Source: Symsagittifera roscoffensis (Eukaryota; Xenacoelomorpha; Acoela; Convolutidae). Taken from it: a stretch of DNA of 64,000 bases. The DNA is taken from positions 69,292,727-69,356,726 of the forward strand of contig NC_087063.1 of NCBI RefSeq assembly GCF_963678635.1, written 5' to 3'. Both the position numbers and the translations under genes were made by a program. Below the pieces are notes generated by a model, which did not search any database, was not told the origin of the DNA, and was given only the letters and a program-made list of their open reading frames with translations. Shown one piece after another: positions 44,229 to 55,050 of this stretch (position 1 is its first letter; every line of letters begins with the position of its first letter).

Positions 44229-44696
44229 ATGTCATTTAAAAACCTAGGAAATAAACAAACAATCATTTTACACAATTGTGAAATAGATAACAAAAAATAC
44301 GACCTTGTAATCACACCTCATACACAAACAGTTGGATACATTCGAACAAAACGACAAACACTAAAGAGAAAAATAATAACTAAACAAAGACAAATAACAC
44401 GAAAAAGATTTTCAAAAAATCGAAACGCATTTTCAGAATCAGAAACCAACAGTTTAGACGAACTTTACAAACTAAAAGAATCAATAGATAAAAATTACCC
44501 ACTTCACGATCAATTATATTTTTCTGACTCAGAAACAACTTCAAATTCATCACAAAGAGGAAAAAGAAGAATAAAAAAGCAGTACAAACACAAACCAGTA
44601 CATTTATACAATTGGAATCAACCAATTCGACACATTAATAATTACATATTAACAGTCATCGAACGAAAAAATGAGCTCAACGCACACTCCAGGTGA
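44229..44696 (+). CDS. Element B ORF1: small basic protein (155 aa) overlapping Gag-Pol
   Basis: A lysine/arginine-rich protein with a strongly basic middle (about 45-65), a serine/acid patch (about 70-110) and another basic cluster (about 111-125). It has no membrane segment and no domain I recognise. The last 26 nt overlap the start of Gag-Pol in a different frame. The basic clusters suggest nucleic-acid binding or nuclear import. It could be an accessory protein or a pre-gag leader product. The codon bias (A-ending) matches the rest of the element, supporting it as real. Confidence 0.65.
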   Translation: MSFKNLGNKQTIILHNCEIDNKKYDLVITPHTQTVGYIRTKRQTLKRKIITKQRQITRKRFSKNRNAFSESETNSLDELYKLKESIDKNYPLHDQLYFSDSETTSNSSQRGKRRIKKQYKHKPVHLYNWNQPIRHINNYILTVIERKNELNAHSR

Positions 44697-47600
44697 CGAA
44701 ACTCCAGATGACGATGAAATCTTTCCTTTTATAGTAGATGCAGATACTGATAGAGGACAACACATATTTTGTCAAAATTTACTATTAAATTTATTTGAAC
44801 CCGGAATCAGTCCATGTAAAACAGAGTTCCCCGATGTAAAAATCAAAAGACAAATCATAGATCACTATCTAAAAGATATATGCAACATAACACAACAGTA
44901 TGGAATCTACTCCATAGAATTCACTTCACCAAACCATAATAATAGAACATATACTATACAAACAGACGATCTTGATTTAGAATTTTCAAAAGTTTTTTCA
45001 GAATATATAAAAAGCATCCAATATCATAACTCACAAAGAGCAAACTCCATATTCACCAATGAAGTTTTCACAATAATATATAGTTATATTTCGATATTAG
45101 AAAACGAAATCCCATTAACAAATGTCTCACCGACAGAAACATCTAAACATTTGAAAGTACGACATGAAATTACACTACTCTCTAGTTATTTAAACATCAT
45201 TAAAGAAAATTTCACGAAAGATGACGTTTCACAACATACCAAACACGATCTACAAAAAATTTTAGCATGGTTCATAATAGATTATTTCACACACAATATT
45301 GATTTAATTGCACAAGCAAGAAAAAATTTTAGACCCCAAAATTCGAACGATGATACCGCTATCACAGAACAATCAGATTATGTTTGGGACCCCGAATGGT
45401 CTCATCACGCATTTATAAGCTTTCCACAATCAATCTCAAGTCAAGCAATAGGTACAATATCTTACATAAGAGATTATGTAAGAGTAATACCATTAACAAT
45501 TGATGCAACACCATTAAACTATAATACATTTTTGCCCGATACACAAAATAATAGTTTAAACTCTACAGTCATACACAACGAAAACCTCAATGGAACTAGG
45601 AATCTTACTCAACAAGATATCCAGACACCATCACACTTCATAAATGAAGAAATTGTACACACAACAACTACACAACAAAGTATTTCACCAATACGCCCAA
45701 ATTTAACAACACCAAGAAATACAAATCCTTCACAAACACAGGTAACCTTACAATCAACCGTTAAACCTTCGGTTGCCCCTAAATATTCACATATGGATTA
45801 CCAAACATACAGACCCATGACAATACCATCAAAAACACGCAAAACATTCACTAAAAACAACTTTGCAGACCATAATTATAATTATACACATCCATCAAAA
45901 ACAAATTATCAACCACAAAGGAATTTTAATCAATATACAAAACCTCGAAACTGGGATAACCCAACGGCCCAATATAATTCCAAAAATTTTCAATCAAATC
46001 CTCCACAGGATCGCAGTGAAAATTACCCATTTTTTCAACAAAATAAAAATAAAAAACAAACACCTTATCAAATGGATTATTTATCCTCAGATGACGATTT
46101 CTTACAACCAGATATATTTGCACCAAATACTCAAGAATATCGTAGACAAGGAATACAGAAAACACGTACAAATCATAGGAATTTTTCTCCACAACCAATA
46201 GATGCACAACATCAACAACCAATTCAACAACAAAATCCAATTAATACACAATCTTTTCAACCAATTCAACAACAAAATCCAATGACTGCACACTCGTATC
46301 AACCATCACAAATGCAAAATGAAATACCACTCCCATATTATCTTCAACAACATGAAATAACAAGAAACCAACTTTCAAATTTTTCTCAAATGCCAAATGC
46401 AGCAGAATCATTACAAATGACAATGAATCCATACCTAATGGGTGGATCATCGATAACATCAAACAAACCTTTAATGGTTTTCACAGGAACAGACCCTGAA
46501 TACTCTGTAGAAGATTACTTAAATGCAGTAACAGCAAATTTGATTTTAAATATAGGACCTGAACCAATTAATACGCCACTACATCAAAACTGGATACATC
46601 GACGCACAGCGTTGATACAAACAACCTTAGATGGCGCAGCCCAAAAATGGTTTTCAGTACTACCTCTAGAAATAAAATCAAACTGGAAAAGATTTACACA
46701 AGAATTTTCAAAAATGTTTGACTCCGAAAGAAACAAACAACAACAAAGAGTTTTATGTAATGAAATTCGCAGATTACCAAACGAAACCATCAAGCAAATA
46801 GCAGTACGAATCGAAACACTAGTTCGAAAAGCATATTCACTAATTACACATGACTATAAAAACACAAAGATGACAGAAATCTTAATGATGACCTTAACAC
46901 CACAATTAAGGAAAATAGCAATAAAAAAGAGAGCATCCCATCCTTCTTCAATTCGAGAACCCGATTTAGATTTTCGAAAACTAGTAGACAAACTAGAACA
47001 AGCAGAAATCACGATGAAACTAGAAGAAACGGAAAATCTGAAATTACAATACGTTAACAGAATTGAAACGACTCCCACTAATATTAATAATATACAGGAA
47101 TCAGAAACAGACCTCGTTGAAAAAATCACTGAAATACTCAATATTTACGAAAAGAACCCGAACTTTAAAGGCAAACCATCTTTCAAAAAATGGTGTAATT
47201 ATTGCCGACGATACGGACATAGTATTTCCGAATGTAAACAAAAACAGCAAGATAGTCAAAATAAACCTCAAAAATACAAAGAACCAAATAAATCATTCTA
47301 TCAATACATGAAAAAAGATCAAAATTTACCGAACAAAACAGTTCACAGCAACAACAGTTCAGGAAAACCACTCCCGAACAATACAAATTATACAAGAAAT
47401 CAATCCCCATATAACTCAAGTTATAGAGGAAGATCACCAGAACGAAGAAACACGTATAATTCATCACAAAATCACTACAATAGACCAAATAGTAGAAATA
47501 ACTACTCCAGATCAAATTCAAATACACAACGATTTGTTTCTAGATCTAATTCCCAATCAAGAAATAACTACTATCCAAACAACCAATCACGAAATTCATC

Positions 47601-50600
47601 ATACAATAGGAATAGAAACTACTCCTATAATAGAAATAGAAGTTATTCAAACAACCGAAACCAGAATTACCCGAACAATCGATCAAGGAATAACTCATAT
47701 AATAGATCGAACTATAACAGACCAAACAATAATTACCAAAACAGATCGCGAAATAATTCACAAAATCGACACCCAAGTTATAATAATCGTTATAGAAATT
47801 ATTCCCAATCACCACACCGGAATAATAATAACTATAATAACTCTAATAATCGTCATAGAAGCAGTACACCTAAACATCAAAGACAAATCAATCAAGTACA
47901 AGCTAATCCAGAAACAACATCAGACCCCCCAGGTATTGATAACACAGTAACTGATACGTTACAACTCAATCAAATAAACTGTACATCATCAGATTCAGAA
48001 AGTGATACTGAAAACACTCTTTCTATCAATATGATAAAAGTCGAAAATGACTATGAATCTGTCATATATGAACAACCCTTTCCATCACATATATATGAAA
48101 ATCAATCAGAATTTCTTCAAAATTATTACACTACACCCATAAATTCCACACCAACAACGCAAGAAACAAATGCAAAAAATACTACAGAAAAACCCAATCA
48201 AAATGTCAAAACAAAATGCTTGAATACAAACCATATTTATCAAAATATACAAAAAGAACAACCCAAAGAAAAAATTTGGACAATACCATTTCTCTTAGAA
48301 AGCCCAAGAAATAAAGAATTTCAACCACCAGACCTTGAAATAGATTTTTTAATTGATTCAGGAGCAGAATCAAACATAATAAACATTCCCACATGGAATG
48401 AAATAAAAACTTTACATCCAAAGCTAACACCTCTTGAAACCTCCAGCAAACTAGCAACAGCACAAGGATCAACATTGATAAACTACGGAAAAATCCAATT
48501 ATTTCTCCTCCCCACCAGAACAATGGAACAAAGCAAAATTTTAAATAAGCCATTTAAACAAATATTCCACATCACTGACATTAAATATAATATCATTGGA
48601 ATACCATTTATTTCGAAGTATATACCAACAATTAACATACTAAATAGTAAAATATTAATCAAAGATAAATATACAAAAACAAAAGAAACATCCTTAACAT
48701 TTTTTCAAAGATTAAATAAACAACCACCATTCTTTTCAAAATTCTACCCGATATTTAACCAACAAAGAAAACACCTAAAACCACTATCAGGAAATATCTA
48801 TAATTTTTCAATCAAACAAGTTCACCAATATGATAAAGAACAAAACAAACAAAAATTTTATATGTCAGAATTTGAATTCAAACCTATTCACAAATTTTTC
48901 AAAATCACAATCTCATCAATAAAATATTTGAAAAATTCGAATTCAGATATTATTTCCTTACATGTTTATAACAACACACCTTACCAAGTAACATTACCTT
49001 TAGGACTTTTAGGATATTGTGAAACTAACGCTACAATATCACCAATACACGAAAAAGCCTATCGCGTAAATAATATACTCCAATTACTAGATATTTGCCA
49101 ATCTACAATTCTTAATGAAGAATTATCTATAAATAATATAATAAGTAACGAAAACAGAAATACGGATTATTTCACAAAAACTCCATATTTCAAACCTACA
49201 TTCAACATCAGTAACTACACAGAGGACCAACAAAAATTTTTAACAATGTTTAATTTCCAACATTCACAAATAACACAAGACGAATTCGAAAAATTAGCCA
49301 AACAGCTAATTAAATATTCATCAGTCTATGCAACATCAAAATTCGATGTTGGCAAAATCAGTTCATCACTACATCTCCCATTAAAACCAGACGCAGTTTT
49401 CAAAAAACAGAGAGCAAGTAAAGTACCAATTCACTTACATGATAAAGTAAACAGATTACTCGATATTTTAGAACAATACAACATTATATCACCAGTTAAT
49501 AAAGAAGAACAACCAAAAGGCAACACATTCATCAACCCCGTTATCATTCTAGCTAAAGGAGAATCATTAAAAATCGTTCTCGACGCTAGATACCTCAATT
49601 CACTTATAGATGAATCAAAATGTAATTGGCCCATTGAACCAATACAAGTTATTTTAACAAAAATAAACGGCAAATACTTTACAACCGCCGATATGAATAG
49701 TGCATACAATCAAATGCCACTAGATGAACAATCACGACGTTTAACACAATTTGTTATCGGAAACCAACAATATGAATTTAACCGCTTATTCTATGGAATA
49801 TCCATAGGACCAGCAGCGTTTTCAGCTTTTATGAGCAAAATTTTTAGACCACTAATACTCAAGAAAAACGCAATCACCTATTTAGACGATGTTTTTATGC
49901 AATCACAAACAAAAGACGAAATGTTCAAAGTTTTAGAAAAATATCATCAAATACTTCAGAACGAAAATCTGAAGGCCGCCCCCGATAAATCACACTTCTT
50001 TTTGACAAGAGTTAAATTCTTAGGACATAACATAGAAAGAAAAACAATAACTCCACTGAAATCACGCATTGACGCTATTCAAAAACTTCAACCACCAACA
50101 AATAAAAAGAAAATCCAAGAATTCCTTGGAATGTTAAACTTTTTAAGTAAATATGTTTATAAAATGCAATTATATCTACGACCATTTTACAATATCCTTA
50201 GACAACAAAATAATTTTGAATGGAATACAGAACATCAAGCACGATTCGAAGAAATAAAGAAACTTTTAACCGAACAAATTTCAAATACAATCCCAGACCC
50301 TGATCAACCATTTTATGCAATGTGCGATGCTTCGAACTTTGGCATCGGCGCAGCACTATTACAATCACATAATGGTACAAATAAAATGAACCTCATATCA
50401 GCAAATTCTCGATTATTCACTCAAGCAGAGCTACGACTCTCAACTCTAATGAGAGAATGTACAGCCATAATATATACATTGACAGAATATGAATTTCTGA
50501 TACTTGGATCAAAGCATCCAACAGTTTTATTCACAGACCACAAACCCATCATTTTTCTTTTCACACAGAAATCTAACCCAAACCACCGAGTTTACAGATT

Positions 50601-52893
50601 TCAACTAATTCTAATGAAATTTCCAAACTTACATATAGTTTGGACTGCAGGAAAAAATCTTGCATTACCAGACACCTTAAGTCGAAATACACCACCTGAA
50701 TTACTTACACGAAAAACAACAGTTGAAATACCCAAAAATATAAAATTCTACCTTGCAGAAAACGAAACATCACCTCGATTAGAATGCAAATATGCAGTAA
50801 AAACTGATATTGAACAATCACAAATAAATAATTTACAACATTTCCCACTTTATTTAGATTGTCAAAATAATCATTATGAAGTTGATTTACTTGGAACATC
50901 AACCTTCAAACCAATCCCATATTCTCAATGGATAAAAAATAACACCCAACAAAAACGAACAAAACAACACCTACCTAAAAAAGACCATTTTCCACTAATT
51001 GAAAAAGAAGATTTAACTGATAAAATAAATTTATCAGGACCACAAACAAATGATTCAAAATACACAATAAATCAAGTTTTTGACCTCCATGACCCACTTG
51101 ATACAATACCCTTATCTAAATTAGAAATCGAAAACATTTTTCTCCCCCCAACAGAAACAATTACAATTTCAACACTGAAACAATATCAAAACCTTGACCC
51201 AGTAATTAGACAACTGAAATCATGGCACAAATATAAAACTAAACCTATCAAAGCAGATTCAACCATTCTAGGAAACAAAACACTCCTCCGATACTTTCGC
51301 AAATTTAACAACACAACAATTAACGAAAACACAGACCTTTTAGAGTATAAAATGAATGAATCTACAGTTCCATGTCTCCCTATAAGTATGATTCTTATAG
51401 CTTTTAATATTTCACATACACAAAATATTAAAGGACACTCTGGATCAGAAAAAACATATTCAAATTTTATACAAAATTTTTACTTCCCAAATGCACCAAT
51501 CTGGATAAAAGTACTATGCAATGACTGTATAGTATGTCAACTAAATAAACCTTACCCAAATCAAAAACAAATAGCACAAAAACAAGATTTTAAAGGACAA
51601 AGTTTGTACTTTAATCATCGTATCTCATTTGATACTAAAGGACCAATTTCACCCTCATCAGAAGGAAACTCCTACATTATGGTAATTGTTGACGCATTTA
51701 CACATTATGTAGCACTTAACCCAGTACCACATTGTAATGCTTATTACGCATATACAACACTCTATGAACACTGGATAGCAAAATTCGGACTACCAGAAAT
51801 TTTAGTTACAGACAACGGTACAGAATTCATAAATAATGAAATTATCACACTATGTCATTTATATAACATTAAACACAAACCACGTACATCTCATGCACCT
51901 TGGACAAACGGCTTAGTCGAAGGTATGAACCGTTCATTACAAGAATATCTTAGATGTATCATCAACGGAAATGATACAAAATATACCGAATGGTCAGCAG
52001 ATGTAAAATTATTTCCCTTAGCATATAATTCACAAATCACGACAACTTTAGGAATGTCACCATACGAAATGGTTTTTAACCAAAAGCCACGCAAACCAAT
52101 AATGTTTACAGCAAATTCTCATAAAAACGCACAAGGTTATTGTCAACCAAATAAAGACTCAATTTGTTATAACCTCCCATTACATACGCACGATGAAGAT
52201 CATTTTCATCACCCACAAATTCTTAAATTAGCCTCCGGTACACACACCGAATGGATTTTAAATAGAGATAAGAAACACAATGAAATTTACCAAAAAATAA
52301 CGAAAAAGTTATTACAAAGACAAAACATAAATGACCAAATCAATTCACGTTTTACACCAGCTTCCGATTTAAAAATTGGAACATTTGTTTTAATACCTAA
52401 TTTTAATACTCAAAAAGGAATTTCTAAAAAATTACAACCCCTCCGAAAAGGACCCTACCAAATAATTGCAAGACCCACTGATGTCACATATAAAATTACC
52501 GACTCAAACAAAAAAGAAATCGTTCAGCACCGAAACAACCTATTACCTTATTACCCAAAAGAATACGCACTCCGCGAATTAACTCAATTATATTCTTTCA
52601 CAGGATTAAAAATCATTCAAAACGAACCACATCTGAAAAACACAGAACAAAATGATAACCCCACCAAAAATCAAAACACAAAACCAACCGCCACCAAAAA
52701 CAATACACAAAACCATAAAGAATCTCCAAAACCAAGAAAAAATAGAAAAATGACAGAACAAATAATACCCCAAGAAGAAATAGACAAATCAGAACATAGA
52801 AAAACATCAAGACTCCGAAATCAACCACGTAAAAACTACAAAATGTTCATCCCTCAATCTAAAATATTAAAGAAAGTAGAATTTAAAAACTAA
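44671..52893 (+). CDS. Element B ORF2: Gag-Pol polyprotein (2740 aa)
   Basis: A single-frame Gag-Pol with no stop or frameshift between the two. Order: N-terminal unassigned region; Q/N-rich stretch (about 510-570); capsid-like gag segment (about 600-800); one CCHC knuckle (C842-C855); an extreme N/R/S/Y-rich tract (about 905-1070); protease with DSGA at 1229-1232; RT about 1580-1780 with catalytic Asp 1674 and YLDD at 1737-1740; RNase H beginning at D1886; integrase with HHCC (H2249, H2256, C2286, C2289) and DDE (D2321, D2381, E2417, 35-residue spacing); and a basic tail. The RT and integrase order is Ty3/Gypsy-like. All catalytic residues seen are intact. Because Gag and Pol are fused, another way of setting the Gag:Pol ratio (splicing or proteolysis) is needed. 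Confidence 0.95.
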   Translation: MSSTHTPGDETPDDDEIFPFIVDADTDRGQHIFCQNLLLNLFEPGISPCKTEFPDVKIKRQIIDHYLKDICNITQQYGIYSIEFTSPNHNNRTYTIQTDDLDLEFSKVFSEYIKSIQYHNSQRANSIFTNEVFTIIYSYISILENEIPLTNVSPTETSKHLKVRHEITLLSSYLNIIKENFTKDDVSQHTKHDLQKILAWFIIDYFTHNIDLIAQARKNFRPQNSNDDTAITEQSDYVWDPEWSHHAFISFPQSISSQAIGTISYIRDYVRVIPLTIDATPLNYNTFLPDTQNNSLNSTVIHNENLNGTRNLTQQDIQTPSHFINEEIVHTTTTQQSISPIRPNLTTPRNTNPSQTQVTLQSTVKPSVAPKYSHMDYQTYRPMTIPSKTRKTFTKNNFADHNYNYTHPSKTNYQPQRNFNQYTKPRNWDNPTAQYNSKNFQSNPPQDRSENYPFFQQNKNKKQTPYQMDYLSSDDDFLQPDIFAPNTQEYRRQGIQKTRTNHRNFSPQPIDAQHQQPIQQQNPINTQSFQPIQQQNPMTAHSYQPSQMQNEIPLPYYLQQHEITRNQLSNFSQMPNAAESLQMTMNPYLMGGSSITSNKPLMVFTGTDPEYSVEDYLNAVTANLILNIGPEPINTPLHQNWIHRRTALIQTTLDGAAQKWFSVLPLEIKSNWKRFTQEFSKMFDSERNKQQQRVLCNEIRRLPNETIKQIAVRIETLVRKAYSLITHDYKNTKMTEILMMTLTPQLRKIAIKKRASHPSSIREPDLDFRKLVDKLEQAEITMKLEETENLKLQYVNRIETTPTNINNIQESETDLVEKITEILNIYEKNPNFKGKPSFKKWCNYCRRYGHSISECKQKQQDSQNKPQKYKEPNKSFYQYMKKDQNLPNKTVHSNNSSGKPLPNNTNYTRNQSPYNSSYRGRSPERRNTYNSSQNHYNRPNSRNNYSRSNSNTQRFVSRSNSQSRNNYYPNNQSRNSSYNRNRNYSYNRNRSYSNNRNQNYPNNRSRNNSYNRSNYNRPNNNYQNRSRNNSQNRHPSYNNRYRNYSQSPHRNNNNYNNSNNRHRSSTPKHQRQINQVQANPETTSDPPGIDNTVTDTLQLNQINCTSSDSESDTENTLSINMIKVENDYESVIYEQPFPSHIYENQSEFLQNYYTTPINSTPTTQETNAKNTTEKPNQNVKTKCLNTNHIYQNIQKEQPKEKIWTIPFLLESPRNKEFQPPDLEIDFLIDSGAESNIINIPTWNEIKTLHPKLTPLETSSKLATAQGSTLINYGKIQLFLLPTRTMEQSKILNKPFKQIFHITDIKYNIIGIPFISKYIPTINILNSKILIKDKYTKTKETSLTFFQRLNKQPPFFSKFYPIFNQQRKHLKPLSGNIYNFSIKQVHQYDKEQNKQKFYMSEFEFKPIHKFFKITISSIKYLKNSNSDIISLHVYNNTPYQVTLPLGLLGYCETNATISPIHEKAYRVNNILQLLDICQSTILNEELSINNIISNENRNTDYFTKTPYFKPTFNISNYTEDQQKFLTMFNFQHSQITQDEFEKLAKQLIKYSSVYATSKFDVGKISSSLHLPLKPDAVFKKQRASKVPIHLHDKVNRLLDILEQYNIISPVNKEEQPKGNTFINPVIILAKGESLKIVLDARYLNSLIDESKCNWPIEPIQVILTKINGKYFTTADMNSAYNQMPLDEQSRRLTQFVIGNQQYEFNRLFYGISIGPAAFSAFMSKIFRPLILKKNAITYLDDVFMQSQTKDEMFKVLEKYHQILQNENLKAAPDKSHFFLTRVKFLGHNIERKTITPLKSRIDAIQKLQPPTNKKKIQEFLGMLNFLSKYVYKMQLYLRPFYNILRQQNNFEWNTEHQARFEEIKKLLTEQISNTIPDPDQPFYAMCDASNFGIGAALLQSHNGTNKMNLISANSRLFTQAELRLSTLMRECTAIIYTLTEYEFLILGSKHPTVLFTDHKPIIFLFTQKSNPNHRVYRFQLILMKFPNLHIVWTAGKNLALPDTLSRNTPPELLTRKTTVEIPKNIKFYLAENETSPRLECKYAVKTDIEQSQINNLQHFPLYLDCQNNHYEVDLLGTSTFKPIPYSQWIKNNTQQKRTKQHLPKKDHFPLIEKEDLTDKINLSGPQTNDSKYTINQVFDLHDPLDTIPLSKLEIENIFLPPTETITISTLKQYQNLDPVIRQLKSWHKYKTKPIKADSTILGNKTLLRYFRKFNNTTINENTDLLEYKMNESTVPCLPISMILIAFNISHTQNIKGHSGSEKTYSNFIQNFYFPNAPIWIKVLCNDCIVCQLNKPYPNQKQIAQKQDFKGQSLYFNHRISFDTKGPISPSSEGNSYIMVIVDAFTHYVALNPVPHCNAYYAYTTLYEHWIAKFGLPEILVTDNGTEFINNEIITLCHLYNIKHKPRTSHAPWTNGLVEGMNRSLQEYLRCIINGNDTKYTEWSADVKLFPLAYNSQITTTLGMSPYEMVFNQKPRKPIMFTANSHKNAQGYCQPNKDSICYNLPLHTHDEDHFHHPQILKLASGTHTEWILNRDKKHNEIYQKITKKLLQRQNINDQINSRFTPASDLKIGTFVLIPNFNTQKGISKKLQPLRKGPYQIIARPTDVTYKITDSNKKEIVQHRNNLLPYYPKEYALRELTQLYSFTGLKIIQNEPHLKNTEQNDNPTKNQNTKPTATKNNTQNHKESPKPRKNRKMTEQIIPQEEIDKSEHRKTSRLRNQPRKNYKMFIPQSKILKKVEFKN

Positions 52894-53493
52894 TTTTAAG
52901 ATTTTATACTTCACAATCTTGAAACCTCCGTAACATTTTTCATTTCATTTTTTCAAAATAACATGCTCACAAGTACGCAATAATTCTAGTTCAAAATAGA
53001 CCAATAGGATTCATCCAATCCGCCACCTTCTCTAACTCAAACTAAGATCAATTAGACAAATAATCTAGAACTCCAGGCACATCTCTAACTATAACTTTAC
53101 AACCTCCAGGTCAAAAATAAGCAAACCACTCCAACTTGACAGCTAAAATAAATATCACCATAATACCGTACCCCTCCCTTATCTAATAACCCAAAGATCA
53201 ACAATATTTCCCCAACTCAGACCACGAATACCCCCAAAACAAATTTGATAACTTAGCCTAAAGTAACAAAATGAAGATTTTAATTAGCCTAAAGTATAAA
53301 AATCTCACCATACCCCGGATCATTTGACAAACAAAAATAAAGAAAAAGACGACCTCCCAGTCACCATGAAAATTGCCCCCAACAATTTTTTACAAAACTC
53401 AACCCACTTGTCAAAAAACTAATAAATAATTCGACCACACTAGAAAATCGCCTCAAACAGCAAAAAATATTCGACCAAGAGATCATTTCTTAA
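52894..53493 (+). other. Spacer between Gag-Pol and membrane ORFs
   Basis: 600 bp with no ORF of note, C- and A-rich. TTAGCCTAAAGTA occurs twice (about 53251 and 53284). A splice acceptor for the downstream ORFs would be expected in or near here, but I cannot choose one with confidence. Confidence 0.4.
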
Positions 53494-53724
53494 ATGCTCT
53501 TCTCTCAAACAGTTGCTCAAATACTTATAAATTTTAAACATTTTTTTTCAATACTTGAAGCCTTTATCATATTTCTTTTTGATATACTTGAATATTTTCT
53601 AATAATCCTAATCATTTTTTGTAACATTTTTTTAATTTTCTACACTATTCTCGAACTATTCCTCCAACTTTCCAAAACCCTTGAATATATCCACAGGTAC
53701 GATTTTAACAACTTGTCTAAATGA
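53494..53724 (+). CDS. Element B ORF3: tiny hydrophobic membrane protein (76 aa)
   Basis: After about 20 mixed residues the protein is almost wholly Ile/Leu/Phe from about 20 to 58, enough for one long or two short membrane spans. There is no cysteine-rich ectodomain. Its TGA overlaps the ATG of the next ORF as ATGA (53721-53724), which suggests coupled termination and reinitiation. Size and hydrophobicity recall small viroporin-like proteins, but no homology is claimed. Confidence 0.55.
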   Translation: MLFSQTVAQILINFKHFFSILEAFIIFLFDILEYFLIILIIFCNIFLIFYTILELFLQLSKTLEYIHRYDFNNLSK

Positions 53725-53987
53725 TACGAACAATTTTCAGTAGAACCGATATTTTTTTATTGTTTGTAATTTTCATAACATTTTTATCATCCCTCATTTT
53801 GACAATATGTAAATGTATAAAGAAAGCAATCATCACATTTGCCCTAGCAACAATTTTTCTAATTATTTTTTGGAAGAATATTATTATAAACATAAACCTT
53901 CCCACTAAAGTAACAATTCAAAAATCCATCAAAAATTGCTACCCAACAGTCACAGAATCAGTCTTCACCGACATCATCCCAAGATAA
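53721..53987 (+). CDS. Element B ORF4: tiny two-span membrane protein (88 aa)
   Basis: Two hydrophobic segments (about 11-31 and 36-57) flank a short CKCIKK hinge, giving a hairpin topology. The remaining about 30 residues are polar. It starts in the ATGA overlap with the previous ORF. Its last 74 nt overlap the AUG-less ORF that follows in the +1 frame, so a +1 frameshift would extend it into that ORF. Function unknown. Confidence 0.55.
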   Translation: MIRTIFSRTDIFLLFVIFITFLSSLILTICKCIKKAIITFALATIFLIIFWKNIIININLPTKVTIQKSIKNCYPTVTESVFTDIIPR

Positions 53988-55050
53988 TCCAACACCACCT
54001 TCAACTACTCAAAATCCTCAAACATCTACACGAATTTCTTTTCAAGACAATCCATACACTTTTGAAGAACGGCACGCTCGTTTATCTGAACCACTAGAAC
54101 CAGTTCAACGACAAGCATCCCTAAGTGAACCAACATATAATCTTTACCCAACACTACCACAAGAACTAAGTAGAATACGAAACCTTAGTCAAAACCAAAA
54201 CACAACAGAAATATATAGACAAATTATACATCCTCGACGAAATAGAAATTTTCAAACTCCCCGAGTTCATTTTGATATACCTCAATCCCCATCACAAACC
54301 ACTCCAGAAAACACCACTGGTATCACACCAGAAACTCCTACACTTTTTTCACAACGAAGCACTTCAAGTCTACCTTCAGACTACTTAGGTTCAACACCAA
54401 CATCTGAACAAGCACGAGAAAATCCTTTTAACCCCCCAAACCTAACATCACGACTGCCATATTGGACTACACATTCATTTACACAAGGTGAACCAAATTT
54501 AGTCAATGACCCCATAGATATTTCTACGGATACAACAACATCCTCATCACTACCAGAAACATTATCACTACCATCAACACCATCAATAAGCCAATTTTCA
54601 CCACTACCCTTTAACTTAAATTTTCCAAATAATCTCGACGCCAGATATCGAGAACAATCATCAATAAATATTCCTTTAAGACTAGATTGGAATACATTCA
54701 CAGCACCTCCACCATTATTTGGACAACATCAAGAAAGTAACCGCCTTCATAACTGGGCACTTAATAGATTACAATATCGCCAAGATATTCATAACGATAT
54801 CCGTGATCACAATATTCAAATACTCCAACAAAACAGTTTACAATTAAAGTTTGAAATCACAGTTAAGTTAAATAACATTACCCAACATCCCTACCCATTA
54901 AATCCACCTAACATAACAGCTCAATCACTACCACCACCGTTTATAACTACTGAAGTAATATATAAATACGACAGATATACCAAAAACACAATTGGCTACA
55001 TTACATTTTATAATCCATACTCAGGATTATCATACACATGTATATTCTAA
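53914..55050 (+). CDS. Element B ORF5: AUG-less Pro/Ser/Thr-rich ORF (378 codons)
   Basis: The frame opens right after a TAA at 53911-53913 and runs without stop to TAA 55048-55050. I found no ATG in this frame, so it is easy to miss. The product would be rich in Pro, Ser, Thr, Gln and Asn in its first about 240 residues and more ordered after that, with several aromatic/basic stretches near the end. Codon choice matches the flanking ORFs, and 378 codons without a stop in this composition is unlikely by chance. It overlaps the previous ORF by 74 nt (+1 frame) and the envelope start by 13 nt. Expression would need frameshifting, splicing or non-AUG initiation. Confidence 0.6.
   Translation, partial: QFKNPSKIATQQSQNQSSPTSSQDNPTPPSTTQNPQTSTRISFQDNPYTFEERHARLSEPLEPVQRQASLSEPTYNLYPTLPQELSRIRNLSQNQNTTEIYRQIIHPRRNRNFQTPRVHFDIPQSPSQTTPENTTGITPETPTLFSQRSTSSLPSDYLGSTPTSEQARENPFNPPNLTSRLPYWTTHSFTQGEPNLVNDPIDISTDTTTSSSLPETLSLPSTPSISQFSPLPFNLNFPNNLDARYREQSSINIPLRLDWNTFTAPPPLFGQHQESNRLHNWALNRLQYRQDIHNDIRDHNIQILQQNSLQLKFEITVKLNNITQHPYPLNPPNITAQSLPPPFITTEVIYKYDRYTKNTIGYITFYNPYSGLSYTCIF

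Noticed and set aside
46102-48553. Antisense and alternate-frame ORFs within Element B gag
   Set aside because: The A-rich, stop-poor composition of the opposite strands creates them. Repetitive Ile/Thr or Tyr/Asn content mirrors the low-complexity tract.
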